Origin: Anaerolineales bacterium
GTDB taxonomy: Bacteria > Chloroflexota > Anaerolineae > 4572-78 > J111
Length of the DNA: 64,000 nucleotides
Direction: 5' to 3'
NCBI GenBank assembly: GCA_020634855.1
Contig: JACKAU010000016.1
Coordinates: 1-64,000, forward strand
The translations under genes were made by a program, and so were the position numbers. Below, in pieces: positions 29,177 to 38,557 of the stretch; the first letter of the stretch is position 1; every line of letters starts with the position of its first letter. Below the pieces are notes generated by a model. The model was given only the letters and a program-made list of their open reading frames with translations. It was not told the origin of the DNA and made no database searches.

Positions 29177-30526
29177 ATGACCTTGCGACAATTTCCCAAA
29201 GATTTTCTGTGGGGAGCCGCCACGGCGGCTTACCAGATTGAAGGCGCTTGGAACGAAGACGGCAAAGGCGAAAGCATCTGGGACCGTTTTTCTCACAGCC
29301 CCTACCGCATTCTCAACGGTGATACCGGCGATGTCACCTGCGACCACTACCACCGCATGCCCGAAGATGTTCTTTTAATGAAGGAACTGGGGCTAAAAAC
29401 CTATCGCTTCTCGATTGCCTGGTCGCGCGTGCTGCCGGAAGGGCGAGGAGCCGCCAATGAGAAAGGCTTAGATTTCTACGACCGGCTGGTCGATAACCTG
29501 TTGGCGGCAGGGATTGTACCCAACGCTACCCTCTATCACTGGGATTTGCCTCAGGCGCTCCAAGACCAAGGTGGCTGGCCCAATCGCGACAGCAGCGACT
29601 GGTTTGCCGACTACGCCCGCTTGATGTTTGATCGCTTAGGGGATCGGGTGGCGATGTGGGCCACCCACAACGAGCCGTGGGTGGTGTCGTTTCTCGGTCA
29701 CGCCGAGGGTGACTTTGCACCGGGCATCGCCGACTATTCGCAGGCGTTTCAAACCGCCCATCACCTGCTGTTGGCCCACGGTAAAGCCGTGCAGGTGTTC
29801 CGAGCCGGCAGCTATCAAGGCAACATCGGGATCGTGTTGGATTTGCAGCATCCCCAACCGGCCACATCCAGCGAAGCCGATCAGGCGGCTTGCCAACGCC
29901 GGTACGATGTCACTCACGGCGTCTTTCTTGATCCGCTGTTCAAAGGCCGTTATCCCGAAATGCTCTTTGAGTGGATTGGCCCTCACGCTCCCAAGATACA
30001 CGACGGCGATATGGCGCTGATCAACCAGCCCATTGATTTTTTGGGGGTGAACTACTACATGACCTTTGTCGTGCGCTTTGCTTGTCGTGGCGGCCTGTTG
30101 AAGCTGGCTCTGGATTATGCCTCGGCGCCCAATTGGGGCCGGACGGCGACAGAGTGGGGCATCAACCCGCCCGGCCTGCTGGCGACCCTGCTCAATCTCA
30201 AAGAGAACTACGGCAACCCCAACATTTACATCACCGAAAACGGCTGCGCGGTCGCCGACGTTCCCGACGCCAACGGCTTTGTAGCCGATACCGGGCGCAT
30301 CAACTACCTGCGGGCGCATCTGCTCGCTGCCCATGAGGCTGTCCAAGCCGGCGTCAACTTAAAGGGCTATTACGTGTGGAGCTTGATGGACAATTTTGAG
30401 TGGGCCCACGGGCTATCGAAGCGCTTTGGCCTGGTGCGGGTGGAGTTCGAGACCGGCCAACGTATTCCCAAGCAGAGCGCATTGTGGTACCGAAACGTCA
30501 TCGCCCAAAACGGGGTTCAGGAGTAG
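29177..30526 (+). CDS. Beta-glucosidase, glycoside hydrolase family 1
   Basis: 449 residues, the usual GH1 length, cytoplasmic. Landmarks: FLWGAATAAYQIEGA near the N-terminus, YHWDLPQALQDQGGW, acid/base E166 in THNEPW, nucleophile E354 in YITENG, and the C-terminal WSLMDNFEWAHGLSKRFGLV. It hydrolyses terminal beta-glucosides and often beta-galactosides. It has AGGAGCAACCC before the ATG. It probably shares regulation with the upstream GH2 enzyme, though a fold-back repeat lies between them. Confidence 0.95.
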   Translation: MTLRQFPKDFLWGAATAAYQIEGAWNEDGKGESIWDRFSHSPYRILNGDTGDVTCDHYHRMPEDVLLMKELGLKTYRFSIAWSRVLPEGRGAANEKGLDFYDRLVDNLLAAGIVPNATLYHWDLPQALQDQGGWPNRDSSDWFADYARLMFDRLGDRVAMWATHNEPWVVSFLGHAEGDFAPGIADYSQAFQTAHHLLLAHGKAVQVFRAGSYQGNIGIVLDLQHPQPATSSEADQAACQRRYDVTHGVFLDPLFKGRYPEMLFEWIGPHAPKIHDGDMALINQPIDFLGVNYYMTFVVRFACRGGLLKLALDYASAPNWGRTATEWGINPPGLLATLLNLKENYGNPNIYITENGCAVADVPDANGFVADTGRINYLRAHLLAAHEAVQAGVNLKGYYVWSLMDNFEWAHGLSKRFGLVRVEFETGQRIPKQSALWYRNVIAQNGVQE

Positions 30527-30919
30527 CGGCGTAGTTAGGAATAAGAATTAAATGACTTACCCATTCTGACGGAGTGATCTATTACGTAGTGCGTAGTGCG
30601 TAACATCTGACACATAAATGATCCGAATTACGCATTATGCACTACGGGGTGCGACTACATTAAACCGTGGAGACCAGGAATGAACCTCGGTTTTTCACAT
30701 CATCAGACTCATCACAAAAATGTAGTATTTCTGGCCTCGAATTGGGGGAGAATCGAGTTTCTGGCTCAACCACGATCAAGTACAGAGTTAACCCTATCTA
30801 CGCCGCCAGGTCACAAACTGGCCTCTAGACGGATGTAATTATCATGCAGTTGGTGTAGGCTGGTTAGGGAGACGAGAGGTGTTTCTTATAAGAGATACTA
30901 ATGGATGTAGAAGGATGAA
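30527..30919. other. Intergenic region with a fold-back repeat
   Basis: Holds the inverted sequences ACGTAGTGCGTAGTGCGTAA (about 30584) and TTACGCATTATGCACTACG (about 30628), related to repeats around 10503 and 10670. The rest shows no gene. It ends in AGAAGGATGAA before the acyltransferase ATG. Confidence 0.55.
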
Positions 30920-32116
30920 ATGGCCCAAATGAGTTTGCAACCCACGGTTATATCCCCTATACCGGCGACAGCCGCGAAAACGTCCCGCCTAATCTTTATC
31001 GATCACCTGCGCGCCGCTCTGGTTTTTCTAGTAGTGCTGCATCACGTGGCCGTCGTTTATGGCGGGATTCCGGCGTTCTATTACTACGAGCCACCGGTCA
31101 ACGCTCCTCTCGCCGGATTGATGCTGTTGGTGTTCGTACTGTTCAACCAGGCCTGGTTTATGGGCGCCTTTTTCTTTGTGGCCGGTTATTTTACCCCCGG
31201 CGCGTTTGAACGGAAGGGCCCCGGACCCTTTCTTAAGGATCGGCTCGTTCGTCTGGGCATTCCACTCATCATATTCTATTTCGTGCTCAACCCGATTGCT
31301 TCTATCGGTTATTTCTTTATGCCGGCCAGCCTGACCGGGAACACGACCCCGCTCACCTGGCACCTGTATCCGTACCTCATTGGGATGGGGCCTATGTGGT
31401 TCGTGGCCATGTTGCTCATCTTCAGTTTTGGTTATACGGTCTGGCGGAGGCTAACCAGGAATCAAACCTCATCCCCGGCGCGCCAGGTTTCGCTGCCCGG
31501 CTATCCAGCCATTGGCCTATTTATTCTGGCGTTGGCGTTGGTCAGTTACCTGATTCGGATTGTTATCCCGATCGGTCAATTTGTGCTTGGCTTTCCATCG
31601 TTGGCTTACTTCCCACAGTACCTCAGTTTCTTTGTCTTAGGTACCGTGGCCGCTCGCCACAACTGGTTCCGAACATTGCCGAACGCGATGGGCAACACTG
31701 GCTTGGTGACAGCAGCGGTGGCCACCGTCGTGTTGTTCTCGATTGCGTTCATCAGCCTTCTAATCGCGTTAGAAAATGGCGCTTCACAACTCCCTCCGTT
31801 CGGTTACGGGACATGGCCGTCGGCCGTCTATGCGCTCTGGGACTCCGCCGTCGCGGTTGGCCTGGGCCTGGGCTTGATCACCCTCTTCCGCCGTTACTTC
31901 GACGTCGAGAGTCGGCTCGGCGCATTCCTGTCTCAACACAGCTATGCGGTTTACATTATCCACAGTCTCGTCATCGTTTATCTGGCGATACTACTGAGGG
32001 AAGTGGAACTTGAACCTCTACTCAAATTCGGCGTGGCGGCGGCGATCGTTGTCCCCACTTCCTTCGCCATCGCTTATGTCCTGCGCAAAACACCTCTTGC
32101 GTCGAGGATTTTCTAA
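30920..32116 (+). CDS. Acyltransferase 3 family membrane protein
   Basis: 398 residues with about ten membrane segments. The first loop reads FIDHLRAALVFLVVLHHVAVVYGG, containing the Arg and His-His positions typical of this family. FFVAGYFTPGAFERKGP follows, and near the end LSQHSYAVYIIHSLVIV. Members transfer acyl groups to sugars, peptidoglycan or exopolysaccharide at the membrane. The acceptor here is not identifiable. It stands apart from the hydrolase genes by about 390 bp, so it is probably transcribed separately. Confidence 0.85.
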   Translation: MAQMSLQPTVISPIPATAAKTSRLIFIDHLRAALVFLVVLHHVAVVYGGIPAFYYYEPPVNAPLAGLMLLVFVLFNQAWFMGAFFFVAGYFTPGAFERKGPGPFLKDRLVRLGIPLIIFYFVLNPIASIGYFFMPASLTGNTTPLTWHLYPYLIGMGPMWFVAMLLIFSFGYTVWRRLTRNQTSSPARQVSLPGYPAIGLFILALALVSYLIRIVIPIGQFVLGFPSLAYFPQYLSFFVLGTVAARHNWFRTLPNAMGNTGLVTAAVATVVLFSIAFISLLIALENGASQLPPFGYGTWPSAVYALWDSAVAVGLGLGLITLFRRYFDVESRLGAFLSQHSYAVYIIHSLVIVYLAILLREVELEPLLKFGVAAAIVVPTSFAIAYVLRKTPLASRIF

Positions 32117-32321
32117 AGGTGAATCTAACCACCGGCTCCAAGTTTGGAGCGGCTTGAAACCGGCAGCGTGGACGAAGCGTTACCTCGCTTCACGGCGAAG
32201 GGGCATAACCTTCGCCTGCACTTGCCGGCCCAAAATGGTGGTCACCGTCTCCTTAAGGCTCACGCTGACCCAATTTCCTTGGCAATCCTCATTGCCTCAA
32301 AATACTGGGGGATGATAATAC

Positions 32322-32356
32322 AAAAAAGAGCCTGGCCAGATCAATTCATGGCTCTT
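32322..32356 (-). terminator. Terminator of the dapF-like gene
   Basis: AGAGCC and GGCTCT form a short stem overlapping the stop codon, followed on the minus strand by a run of T at 32322-32327. Confidence 0.5.
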
Positions 32357-33203
32357 CCTCCGGAACATCCACTAACGCCTCGGGCGTGATGACCCCTTCG
32401 CCCACCTTAACGACCGGCCCGGTGAGGCGCGCGGCGAACTGATCGCTAAGCTCAACCGTTAATTGTCCCCCCGGCATATGGACTGCGATCACAGCCTCGC
32501 AAAGCCCTAAGCGATAGGCCACCGCCGCCGCGGCGCAACTGCTGCTGCCAGAGGCCAGCGTATACCCCGCCCCCCGCTCCCAGATGGCCAGTCGGATGTT
32601 GCTGCGGTCGAGTACCGCCATAAACTGGACATTCGTCCGCTGGGGAAACTGGGCGTGGGTTTCAATCAGGGGACCAAGGCTGCGAGTCTCGGCCTCGGAC
32701 ACGGGGTCGCGGAGAATAATGCAATGGGGGTTGCCCAGTGTGGCGGCGGAATATTTCACAACCTGGCCATTGACCAGCAAGGTTTCTTGGAGTACCTCAC
32801 GGGGTGATCCCAGCACGGGGATGTCGGTGCTGGTGAAGCTGACGTGACCCATCTCGACGGTCACCGACTGGCCCTGGGCCAAGACCTGGCAGGTCACCAG
32901 TCCCCCTTGGGTGAGGACCGGAAATGGCGTCGCCTGAACAACGCCCGTATCCCACAGGTAACGGGCAAAGATCCGCAGCCCATTGCCGCTTTTTTCGGCT
33001 TCGCTCCCATCGGGGTTGAATATCCGCAGGGTTATGCGGCCCTGGGGGTCATCTACCCCCCGGACCAGAATGCCGTCTGACCCGATGCCAAAATGCCGGT
33101 GGCAGATACGGCGGATCGTGGCGGGTGTTAGGGGATGGCTCATCGTATCTGCTTCGACCACCAGGTAATCATTGCCGAGCGCATGGTATTTGGCGAAATA
33201 CAT
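32346..33203 (-). CDS. Diaminopimelate-epimerase-fold protein lacking both catalytic cysteines
   Basis: 285 residues from the ATG at 33203, giving MYFAKYHALGNDYLV, the usual family start. An ATG at 33245 has an AGGAGG site, but that sequence belongs to the adjacent IS boundary. The two-lobed DapF fold is clear (GNDYLVVEAD, GSDGILV, IFNPDGSEAE, NPHCIIL, ERGAGYTLASG). DapF needs two cysteines, in CGNG and in the ACGTGAC loop. Here both are serine: S72 in KSGNGLR and S218 in LASGSSSC. It is therefore unlikely to be an ordinary cysteine-based epimerase. It may act on another substrate or by another mechanism. Confidence 0.8.
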   Translation of the reverse strand: MYFAKYHALGNDYLVVEADTMSHPLTPATIRRICHRHFGIGSDGILVRGVDDPQGRITLRIFNPDGSEAEKSGNGLRIFARYLWDTGVVQATPFPVLTQGGLVTCQVLAQGQSVTVEMGHVSFTSTDIPVLGSPREVLQETLLVNGQVVKYSAATLGNPHCIILRDPVSEAETRSLGPLIETHAQFPQRTNVQFMAVLDRSNIRLAIWERGAGYTLASGSSSCAAAAVAYRLGLCEAVIAVHMPGGQLTVELSDQFAARLTGPVVKVGEGVITPEALVDVPEEEP

Positions 33204-33247
33204 TACTGGACTCTGGCGAAAATAAGTTGCTATAAATTTTAACATGA

Positions 33248-33307
33248 GAGGCCTCCTGAGTAGGCTGACAAGAAACAGTCAGCTACTGGTTCCAACAGGA
33301 GGGCCTC
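33248..33307. repeat. Hairpin at the 5' end of the IS701-like element
   Basis: Outer arms GAGGCCTCCTG / CAGGAGGGCCTC and inner arms GTAGGCTGAC / GTCAGCTAC form a long bulged hairpin between the divergent dapF-like and transposase genes. It supplies a ribosome site in both directions. Confidence 0.6.
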
Positions 33308-33309
33308 CC

Positions 33310-34003
33310 ATGCTAACTCGTATTTTACAACCATCCGAAAAATTATGCGCGTTTTTCGAACAGTTAGGACTAAACCTATCGCAACCCCAAAAGCGGCATC
33401 TGCTGAACATGGCCGATGCGTTGTTGGGGTGCGAAGACAAGAAAACGTTAGCTGCCCTGCAACGGCAGTTCGTCGAAGCAGTCGATGCCTCAAATATGGC
33501 CGACTTTCTGCGGATCAGTCCGTGGCAAGCGGCAGCTGTACGGGCGGCGCTACGCAAAGAGCAGGTGTTGTGGTTGCTGACCGAAGCGGAACGGACCAAG
33601 GCGGCCAAGGTCATCTATCTCAACATCGACGATTCCTTAGGCGAAAAAGACAAAGCCACCCAGTATATCGGACCGGTCGATTGGTTTCACGATCACGTCG
33701 AAAGTACGAAAAAGAAACCACGGTACAAAAATGGCTTTTGTTACCTGACCTGTACGATGCGTATCGGCACGTATGTGGCGACTGTCGATTTACGATTATA
33801 CTTGGGCGAAAAAACGGTGCGCCGTTGCAATCGGGGGCGGACTAAAGACAAACAGTTGGCTTTTCGCAGCAAAAGCTCTTTAGCTGGCCAAAATTCTGGC
33901 GGTCTTACGTCCCTTATTCCCCCAAGACTGGCAAGTCTATGTTCAATTCGACAGTTGGTACGCCTCCAACCGGCTTATCAAATATGTTCGTCGCCAAGGC
34001 TAG
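33310..34003 (+). pseudogene. IS701-family transposase, frameshifted and truncated
   Basis: Starts MLTRILQPSEKL after AGGAGGG. It contains YLNIDDSLGEKDKATQYIGP (first Asp), PVDWFHDHVESTKKK and ATVDLRLYLGEKTVRR. Near 33880 the frame is lost. In another frame the sequence continues LAVLRPLFPQDWQVYVQFDS WYASNRLIKYVRRQG, with the second Asp, then meets TAG at 34001. The C-terminal third is absent. Confidence 0.75.
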
Positions 34004-34017
34004 GGCAATTGCACAGA

Positions 34018-34176
34018 TTATGACAAGGAGGAAAGGACTTTGAGCAAATAGTCTTCACTCCAGCCGGCTTTGAGCCGTTTGGCCTTAATGCCACACTTGG
34101 CCGAGGTTTCGTGTCGGAGGAGATTAAGAGCAATATGACGCAAGACGGCAAAATTTTCGGCAGCAAAACCGGTTCG
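34018..34176 (-). pseudogene. C-terminal remnant of an ISAs1-type transposase
   Basis: The minus strand reads ENFAVLRHIALNLLRHETSA then KRLKAGWSEDYLLKVLSSL and a stop, the characteristic ISAs1 C-terminus. It is cut at 34176/34177 where an IS1 end begins. Confidence 0.7.
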
Positions 34177-34276
34177 GGTAGTGGTCAAGGAGTAAGTGAT
34201 AGGTTGTAATGAAAGATGAACCATTTGGTAACAAGGTGATGAAATTTATCGGATTTAGAAAAAGATAAGGTTTTAA
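34177..34276 (-). mobile_element. Terminal fragment of an IS1 related to 17198-17961
   Basis: Starting at 34177 the sequence GGTAGTGGTCAAGGAGTAAG continues for about 100 bp closely matching the inverse of the right end of the IS1 at 17961 (including the codons for KWFIFHYN), then diverges. No left end is present. Confidence 0.8.
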
Positions 34277-34332
34277 GAAACGGCTACCACTCGGGGTAAA
34301 CTCAATTTTCACCACAAAAAGGAGTGAACCCA

Positions 34333-34567
34333 ATGAGTGATAACCGCCAAGTCTATCGTGGCATAAAAAAGGATTGCTGCAACTTTACCCCAAACAATTA
34401 ACTGAAATCAAGTTCGTCATCTCAATACGCTAACAGGAATGATGACGGGGATAGTCCAAGGCAAACGCTGTCATTTTGAAACAATGGCCTCAAAAACGCC
34501 TGGTTCAGGCAAAGTAACCAGTCGGGTCAAACGGTTCAGTCGCTACACCCAGAATGAGAGGATTGAC
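34333..34567 (+). pseudogene. N-terminal remnant of an IS4-like transposase
   Basis: From ATG at 34333 the first frame stops after about 22 codons. Shifted frames give LYPKQLTEIKFVISIR and TLTGMMTGIVQGKRCHFETM then SRVKRFSRYTQNERI, typical of the N-terminus of IS4-like transposases. It is truncated by the IS3 element. Confidence 0.55.
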
Positions 34568-34580
34568 CAAGAGACCTCTG

Positions 34581-36142
34581 TGTGCCACAATAAGTGAGAC
34601 AAGATTAACGAAGAAAATAGAGTCGAATATAATGATGACAAGGAGAAACAAATGTCTCACGCCCAACAACCCAGTATTAATGAACAACAACCCAGTATTG
34701 AACCCAACGTAAACAGACAACTCAAGGCAGCCGTACCGGACCCGGAAGTCGTTGTATCCGCCAGCCGGCGCCAGTTCAGTCCGAGCTACAAACGGCAAAT
34801 TGTAGCGGAGGCCGAGCAATGCAGCGACAACGGCCAAATCGGGGCCTTGTTGAGACGGGAAGGGTTGTATTCGTCCCACTTGAGCCGCTGGCGACAAGCC
34901 CAAGAGCGGGTGAATTAGAAGCGGCCGCCGGACCAAAACGGGGCCGCCGACCGACGCCCAGGCGGCTGAAAACGCGCGCCTGAAGCGAGAAAATGAACGG
35001 TTGCAACAAGCGCTGGCCCAAGCCCAGTTGGTGATCGATATCCAAAAAAAGTTTCACAACTACTTGGGCTACAGCTGACGACAACGGACGAGCCGAAATG
35101 ATAACTTTGGCGCAGCAATTAGCCCCCCGCAATTGGGGGTCAGCCAAACATGTCAGCAGTTAGGTATCCCGCGCAGTACCTTCTATCGGGCCCGCCAACC
35201 GGCTAAGGTGACCCAACCGCGTCCCAAGCCCAGTCGGGCCTTGAGTGAGCCGGAACGGCAGAGGGTGCGCCAGATACTCAATAGTGAGCGTTTTGTGGAC
35301 CACGCTCCCCGGCAAGTGTATGCCACCTTACTGGATGAGGGTCGCTACCTGTGCCATTGGCGGACGATGTATCGCATTCTGGCTGACCATCACGAAGTTC
35401 AGGGAACGCCGCCCCCAACGGCGTCACCCCTGTCTATGCTAAACCCGAGTTGGTGGCCACCGGCCCCAACCAAGTCTGGAGTTGGGATATCACCCAACTT
35501 AAAAGCCCGGTCAAATATGCCCCTTCTACCTGTATGTTATGCTCGACATCTTCAGCCGTTTTGTTGTCGGCTGGTTGTTAGCCGAGCAGGAATCGGAAAT
35601 CCTGGCCCAACAACTCATTGCCACCGCCTGCCATAACCAAGGCATCCCGCCGCGCCAATTGACCTTGCACGCTGACCGCGGGGGGCCGATGCGGCTAAAT
35701 CCGTGGCTCAACTCTTAAAGGATTTGGAGATCACCCTGTCTCATTCCCGACCCTATCGGCCCAATGACAATCCCTATTCCAGAAGCCCAGTTCAAAACCA
35801 TAAAATATCAAGCCGATTATCCCGCTACCTTTCCCTCTTATCAGCACGCTCATGCCTGGGCTCACACCTTTTTGACCGCCTACAACTCCGACTATTACCA
35901 TTCGGCTTTGCATTTGCTGACCCCAGCCGCAGTTCACTATGGCTGGGCCGACCAGGTTCAGGCTCAACGCCAACACGTTTTACAGTTGGCCTATACTCAA
36001 CACCCGGAGCGTTTTGTGCGTGGCTTACCCACCCTCGCTCCGCTTCCAACTGAAGTTTGGATCAATCAGCCCAGTTCTGGCTCACCGATCTCGATTAATG
36101 CTCTTTAATTTCTTTTCATTCTGTCTCACTTTTCTTGACACA
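34581..36142 (+). mobile_element. Degenerate IS3-family element
   Basis: Imperfect terminal repeats: the left end at 34581 begins TGTGCCACAATAAGTGAGAC, and the right end ending at 36142, read inward, begins TGTGTCAAGAAAAGTGAGAC. They match at about 19 of 25 positions. Size 1562 bp. It contains OrfA- and OrfB-like reading frames with several indels. No target duplication is evident. Confidence 0.8.
34652..36108 (+). pseudogene. IS3-family OrfA/OrfB transposase, several frameshifts
   Basis: OrfA-like part (34652-34918): RRQFSPSYKRQIVAEAEQCS then LLRREGLYSSHLSRWRQAQE. OrfB-like parts: TCQQLGIPRSTFYRARQP (35133 on), PNQVWSWDITQLKSPVK (first Asp, shifted), LEITLSHSRPYRPNDNPYS, and a C-terminus with AWAHTFLTAYNSDYYHSAL and LTPAAVHYGWADQVQAQRQ. 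At least three frame changes separate these, so it is inactive. Confidence 0.8.
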
Positions 36143-36160
36143 TTCCGAGGAGAGCGCCTA

Positions 36161-36994
36161 ATGGATGAAAACGAACGCCGCCAGGCTCTAGCCGATTTTT
36201 TACGCCAGCGCCGGGCCGGACTGACGCCCGCTGAGGTAGGCTTACCGCCCGGCCTCCGGCGGCGAACGCCGGGGCTGCGCCGCGAGGAGGTGGCCCAGTT
36301 GGCCAATATTGGCGTGTCCTGGTACGTTTGGCTGGAGCAAGGCCGGGAAGTCAATCCCTCGGCGCAAGTGCTGGACAGCCTGGCCGGGGCGCTCCGGCTC
36401 ACGCCCAATGAACGGCGGCATCTCTTTGTGCTGGCCGGGCAGATGCTGTCCCCGCAGACAACTCCGGCGGAAGAGTGCGTCAGCCCGGTTCTCCGACAAA
36501 TGCTCGCCGACCTCAAGCCCAGCCCGGCCTATGTCATCGGGCGGCGTTGGGATTACCTGGCCTGGAACCAAGCGGCCGATGCGGTTTTTGCCATTTCGGA
36601 CGCGCCAGCCCCCTACGGGCGCAACCTGGTCTGGCGCTTCTTTACCGATCCGGCTATGCGCCAGCACTTTCCCAACTGGGAACAGATGGCGCGTGGCGTG
36701 TTAGCGGAGTTTCGCACGGCCAGTGTGCGCCATCTCGGCGATAGGGCGTTCACGGACCTGATCAAGGCCCTCAAGCAAAGCAGCCCTGAATTTTGTCAGT
36801 GGTGGCCACATCACGATGCGCCCCGCTCGCTGGATGGCGACAAAACGCTGGATCATCCGACCCTGGGCCGGTTGGAGTTCGAGTTCGTTATTTTGCAGGT
36901 GCTCAGCGACCCCGATGTCAAGCTCACCATTTTCACACCCAAAGCCACGACTCGCGCCAAATTGCAGCAGCATCTGGCCGGCACATTTGAATGA
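36161..36994 (+). CDS. Xre-type regulator with MmyB-like ligand-binding domain
   Basis: 277 residues from the ATG at 36161, preceded by CGAGGAGAG. The HTH region spans about 8-85: LADFLRQRRAGLTPAEVGLP, TPGLRREEVAQLANIGVSWY, WLEQGREVNPSAQVLDSLAG. The C-terminal MmyB domain follows (about 110-277, with YVIGRRWDYLAWNQAADAVF, NLVWRFFTDP, TDLIKALKQSSPEFCQWWPH), known to bind a fatty acid in a homologue. The gene starts 19 bp after the IS3 right end, so its original promoter has probably been displaced and transcription may come from the element. Confidence 0.9.
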   Translation: MDENERRQALADFLRQRRAGLTPAEVGLPPGLRRRTPGLRREEVAQLANIGVSWYVWLEQGREVNPSAQVLDSLAGALRLTPNERRHLFVLAGQMLSPQTTPAEECVSPVLRQMLADLKPSPAYVIGRRWDYLAWNQAADAVFAISDAPAPYGRNLVWRFFTDPAMRQHFPNWEQMARGVLAEFRTASVRHLGDRAFTDLIKALKQSSPEFCQWWPHHDAPRSLDGDKTLDHPTLGRLEFEFVILQVLSDPDVKLTIFTPKATTRAKLQQHLAGTFE

Positions 36995-37226
36995 TGATTG
37001 ATGAATGATGAAGGGAGAAATGCCGACTCGGTTCGGTTGGGCCGACCGATTATGGCGATAGCTTCAGCATCAATTGGTGAGGTGATGTTGACCTCCGTTT
37101 TATATCATTGGGATTTCCGGGTACAATACCGGCAGCATCCTCACTCTGATTGGCTCATTTGACCCTCCCCCACCCGCCTCAATTCGTTAGTGGCTTAGAA
37201 ACTTCATTCGTAAAGGCAGCGAAAAA

Positions 37227-37868
37227 ATGTTAGCTAATTTGTTCAACAAGTTAGGTTTAAAAAAGTTGGGGGGGTTCTTCGGTAAAGGCAGCGAAAAAGC
37301 CGGTCGCCCGGATAAACAGACCTATATCGTATATGTAGACGATAACTATCATCCAATGGATGAAGAGGAACGGTATCAAGCCGGCGTGTTTGATGATTGT
37401 GCCTCGGCCCAGAAATTCTGTCGGGATATGGTGGATAGCTTTTTAACCACGGGGTATCAGCCGGGTATGGCCTGGCAGGAGCTATTGAGTGCTTACAAAG
37501 GTTACGGCCAAGATCCGTGGATTGCTACTTCAGATGCCGGCTGTCAATTTTCGGCCTGGACTTATGCAGAGCAGCGATGTCAGGACATATGCCACCCCCC
37601 CCAAGAACATCTCCTCACGGCGGAAACGCTGCAGGAACTCGATGCGTTGTATGAGAGCCGATCATCAACGGGGCGGCCGGATGCCTGGGGCCGCCTGGTC
37701 GAAGAGCTGCGGGCCATACGCCGGCTGGTTGAAGCGGGCGTGCCGGTGAAAATTGAAGGGACGCCCACGGTTCTAACCACGTGGACGCAGTTCTACAGTT
37801 GGGCGCACGGGCGCTATCACATGCTTGAAGACGGCTATGATAGTTGGATTGGTGACGATAACTCATAG
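37227..37868 (+). CDS. Conserved hypothetical protein
   Basis: 213 residues, soluble, acidic. A basic N-terminal helix (FNKLGLKKLGGFFGKGSEKA) precedes a domain containing TYIVYVDDNYHPMDEEERYQ, SAQKFCRDMVDSFL and TYAEQRCQDIC. The C-terminal domain starts near LTAETLQELDALYESR. I do not recognise the family. The 16-bp sequence GTAAAGGCAGCGAAAA occurs twice, just before the start codon (about 37210) and inside the gene (about 37283) in another frame, which raises the possibility that the 5' end was duplicated. The start is therefore not certain. Confidence 0.6.
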   Translation: MLANLFNKLGLKKLGGFFGKGSEKAGRPDKQTYIVYVDDNYHPMDEEERYQAGVFDDCASAQKFCRDMVDSFLTTGYQPGMAWQELLSAYKGYGQDPWIATSDAGCQFSAWTYAEQRCQDICHPPQEHLLTAETLQELDALYESRSSTGRPDAWGRLVEELRAIRRLVEAGVPVKIEGTPTVLTTWTQFYSWAHGRYHMLEDGYDSWIGDDNS

Positions 37869-37897
37869 AGTAGTCCCACCGGCACTGAAACTATATT

Positions 37898-37955
37898 GGA
37901 GCGACAAAGCTGGCTTTGTCATTCACGGTCAGGTCAACGTCAACTTTGATGCTCC
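37898..37955. repeat. GGAGCGACAAAG fold-back repeat
   Basis: GGAGCGACAAAG (37898) with a degenerate partner ending TTTGATGCTCC (37955). Same family as 29106 and 51096. Confidence 0.65.
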
Positions 37956-38047
37956 AGACCGTTATCTTCACAGGAGTCCGACAGAACCTCGGTACAGCAA
38001 CGACAATGAAAATTCCGTAGGACATCCATTTTCAAAGGAGGTCAATC

Positions 38048-38557
38048 GTGCAGTTTGAACGGCTCTATCAAGAACTCGCCCGAGGGGCGGAGGTGGTGAA
38101 GGCGTTGGTGGCGGGGATGCCCCCGGCCGAAGCGCAGTTCAGGCCGACTCCGGAAGCGTGGTCTGTCCTGGAAGTTATCTGCCATCTTTACGACGAAGAG
38201 CGCGAGGATTTCCGGCAGCGGCTCGACATCATCTTGCATCGACCGGACCAGCCGTGGCCGCCCATCGACCCGGCCGGTTGGGTGACTGCCCGCAGCTACC
38301 AGGCGCGTGATCTGGCGGAGATGCTGGACAGCTTCCTGGCGGAGCGGGCTAAATCGCTGGTCTGGCTTCAGGGATTATCGACGCCCAATTGGGACGCTAA
38401 GTACGTGACGCGGTTTGGCCCGATCACCGCCGGCGATATGTTCGCTGCTTGGGTGGCCCATGATAATCTGCATCTGCGTCAATTGGTGGAACTGAAACGG
38501 GCGCAAGTGGTTAACCTGGCCGCGCCGTATGAGGTGGGGTATGCCGGCGACTGGTAA
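38048..38557 (+). CDS. DinB-like four-helix protein
   Basis: 169 residues from a GTG preceded by AAAGGAGGT. A DinB/YfiT-type helical bundle: RPTPEAWSVLEVICHLYDEE contains the first metal His, and AAWVAHDNLHLRQLVELKR contains the later H-x3-H pair. The three histidines in the expected places suggest a metal-binding protein, possibly a thiol-dependent transferase. The natural substrate is unknown. It overlaps the following, distantly related DinB-like gene by about 17 bp, so the two are probably translated together. Confidence 0.8.
   Translation: MQFERLYQELARGAEVVKALVAGMPPAEAQFRPTPEAWSVLEVICHLYDEEREDFRQRLDIILHRPDQPWPPIDPAGWVTARSYQARDLAEMLDSFLAERAKSLVWLQGLSTPNWDAKYVTRFGPITAGDMFAAWVAHDNLHLRQLVELKRAQVVNLAAPYEVGYAGDW

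Noticed and set aside
33204..33245. Upstream start (33245) for the DapF-like protein
   Set aside because: Although preceded by AGGAGG, the extra 14 residues have no family counterpart and the site belongs to the hairpin at the IS701-like boundary.
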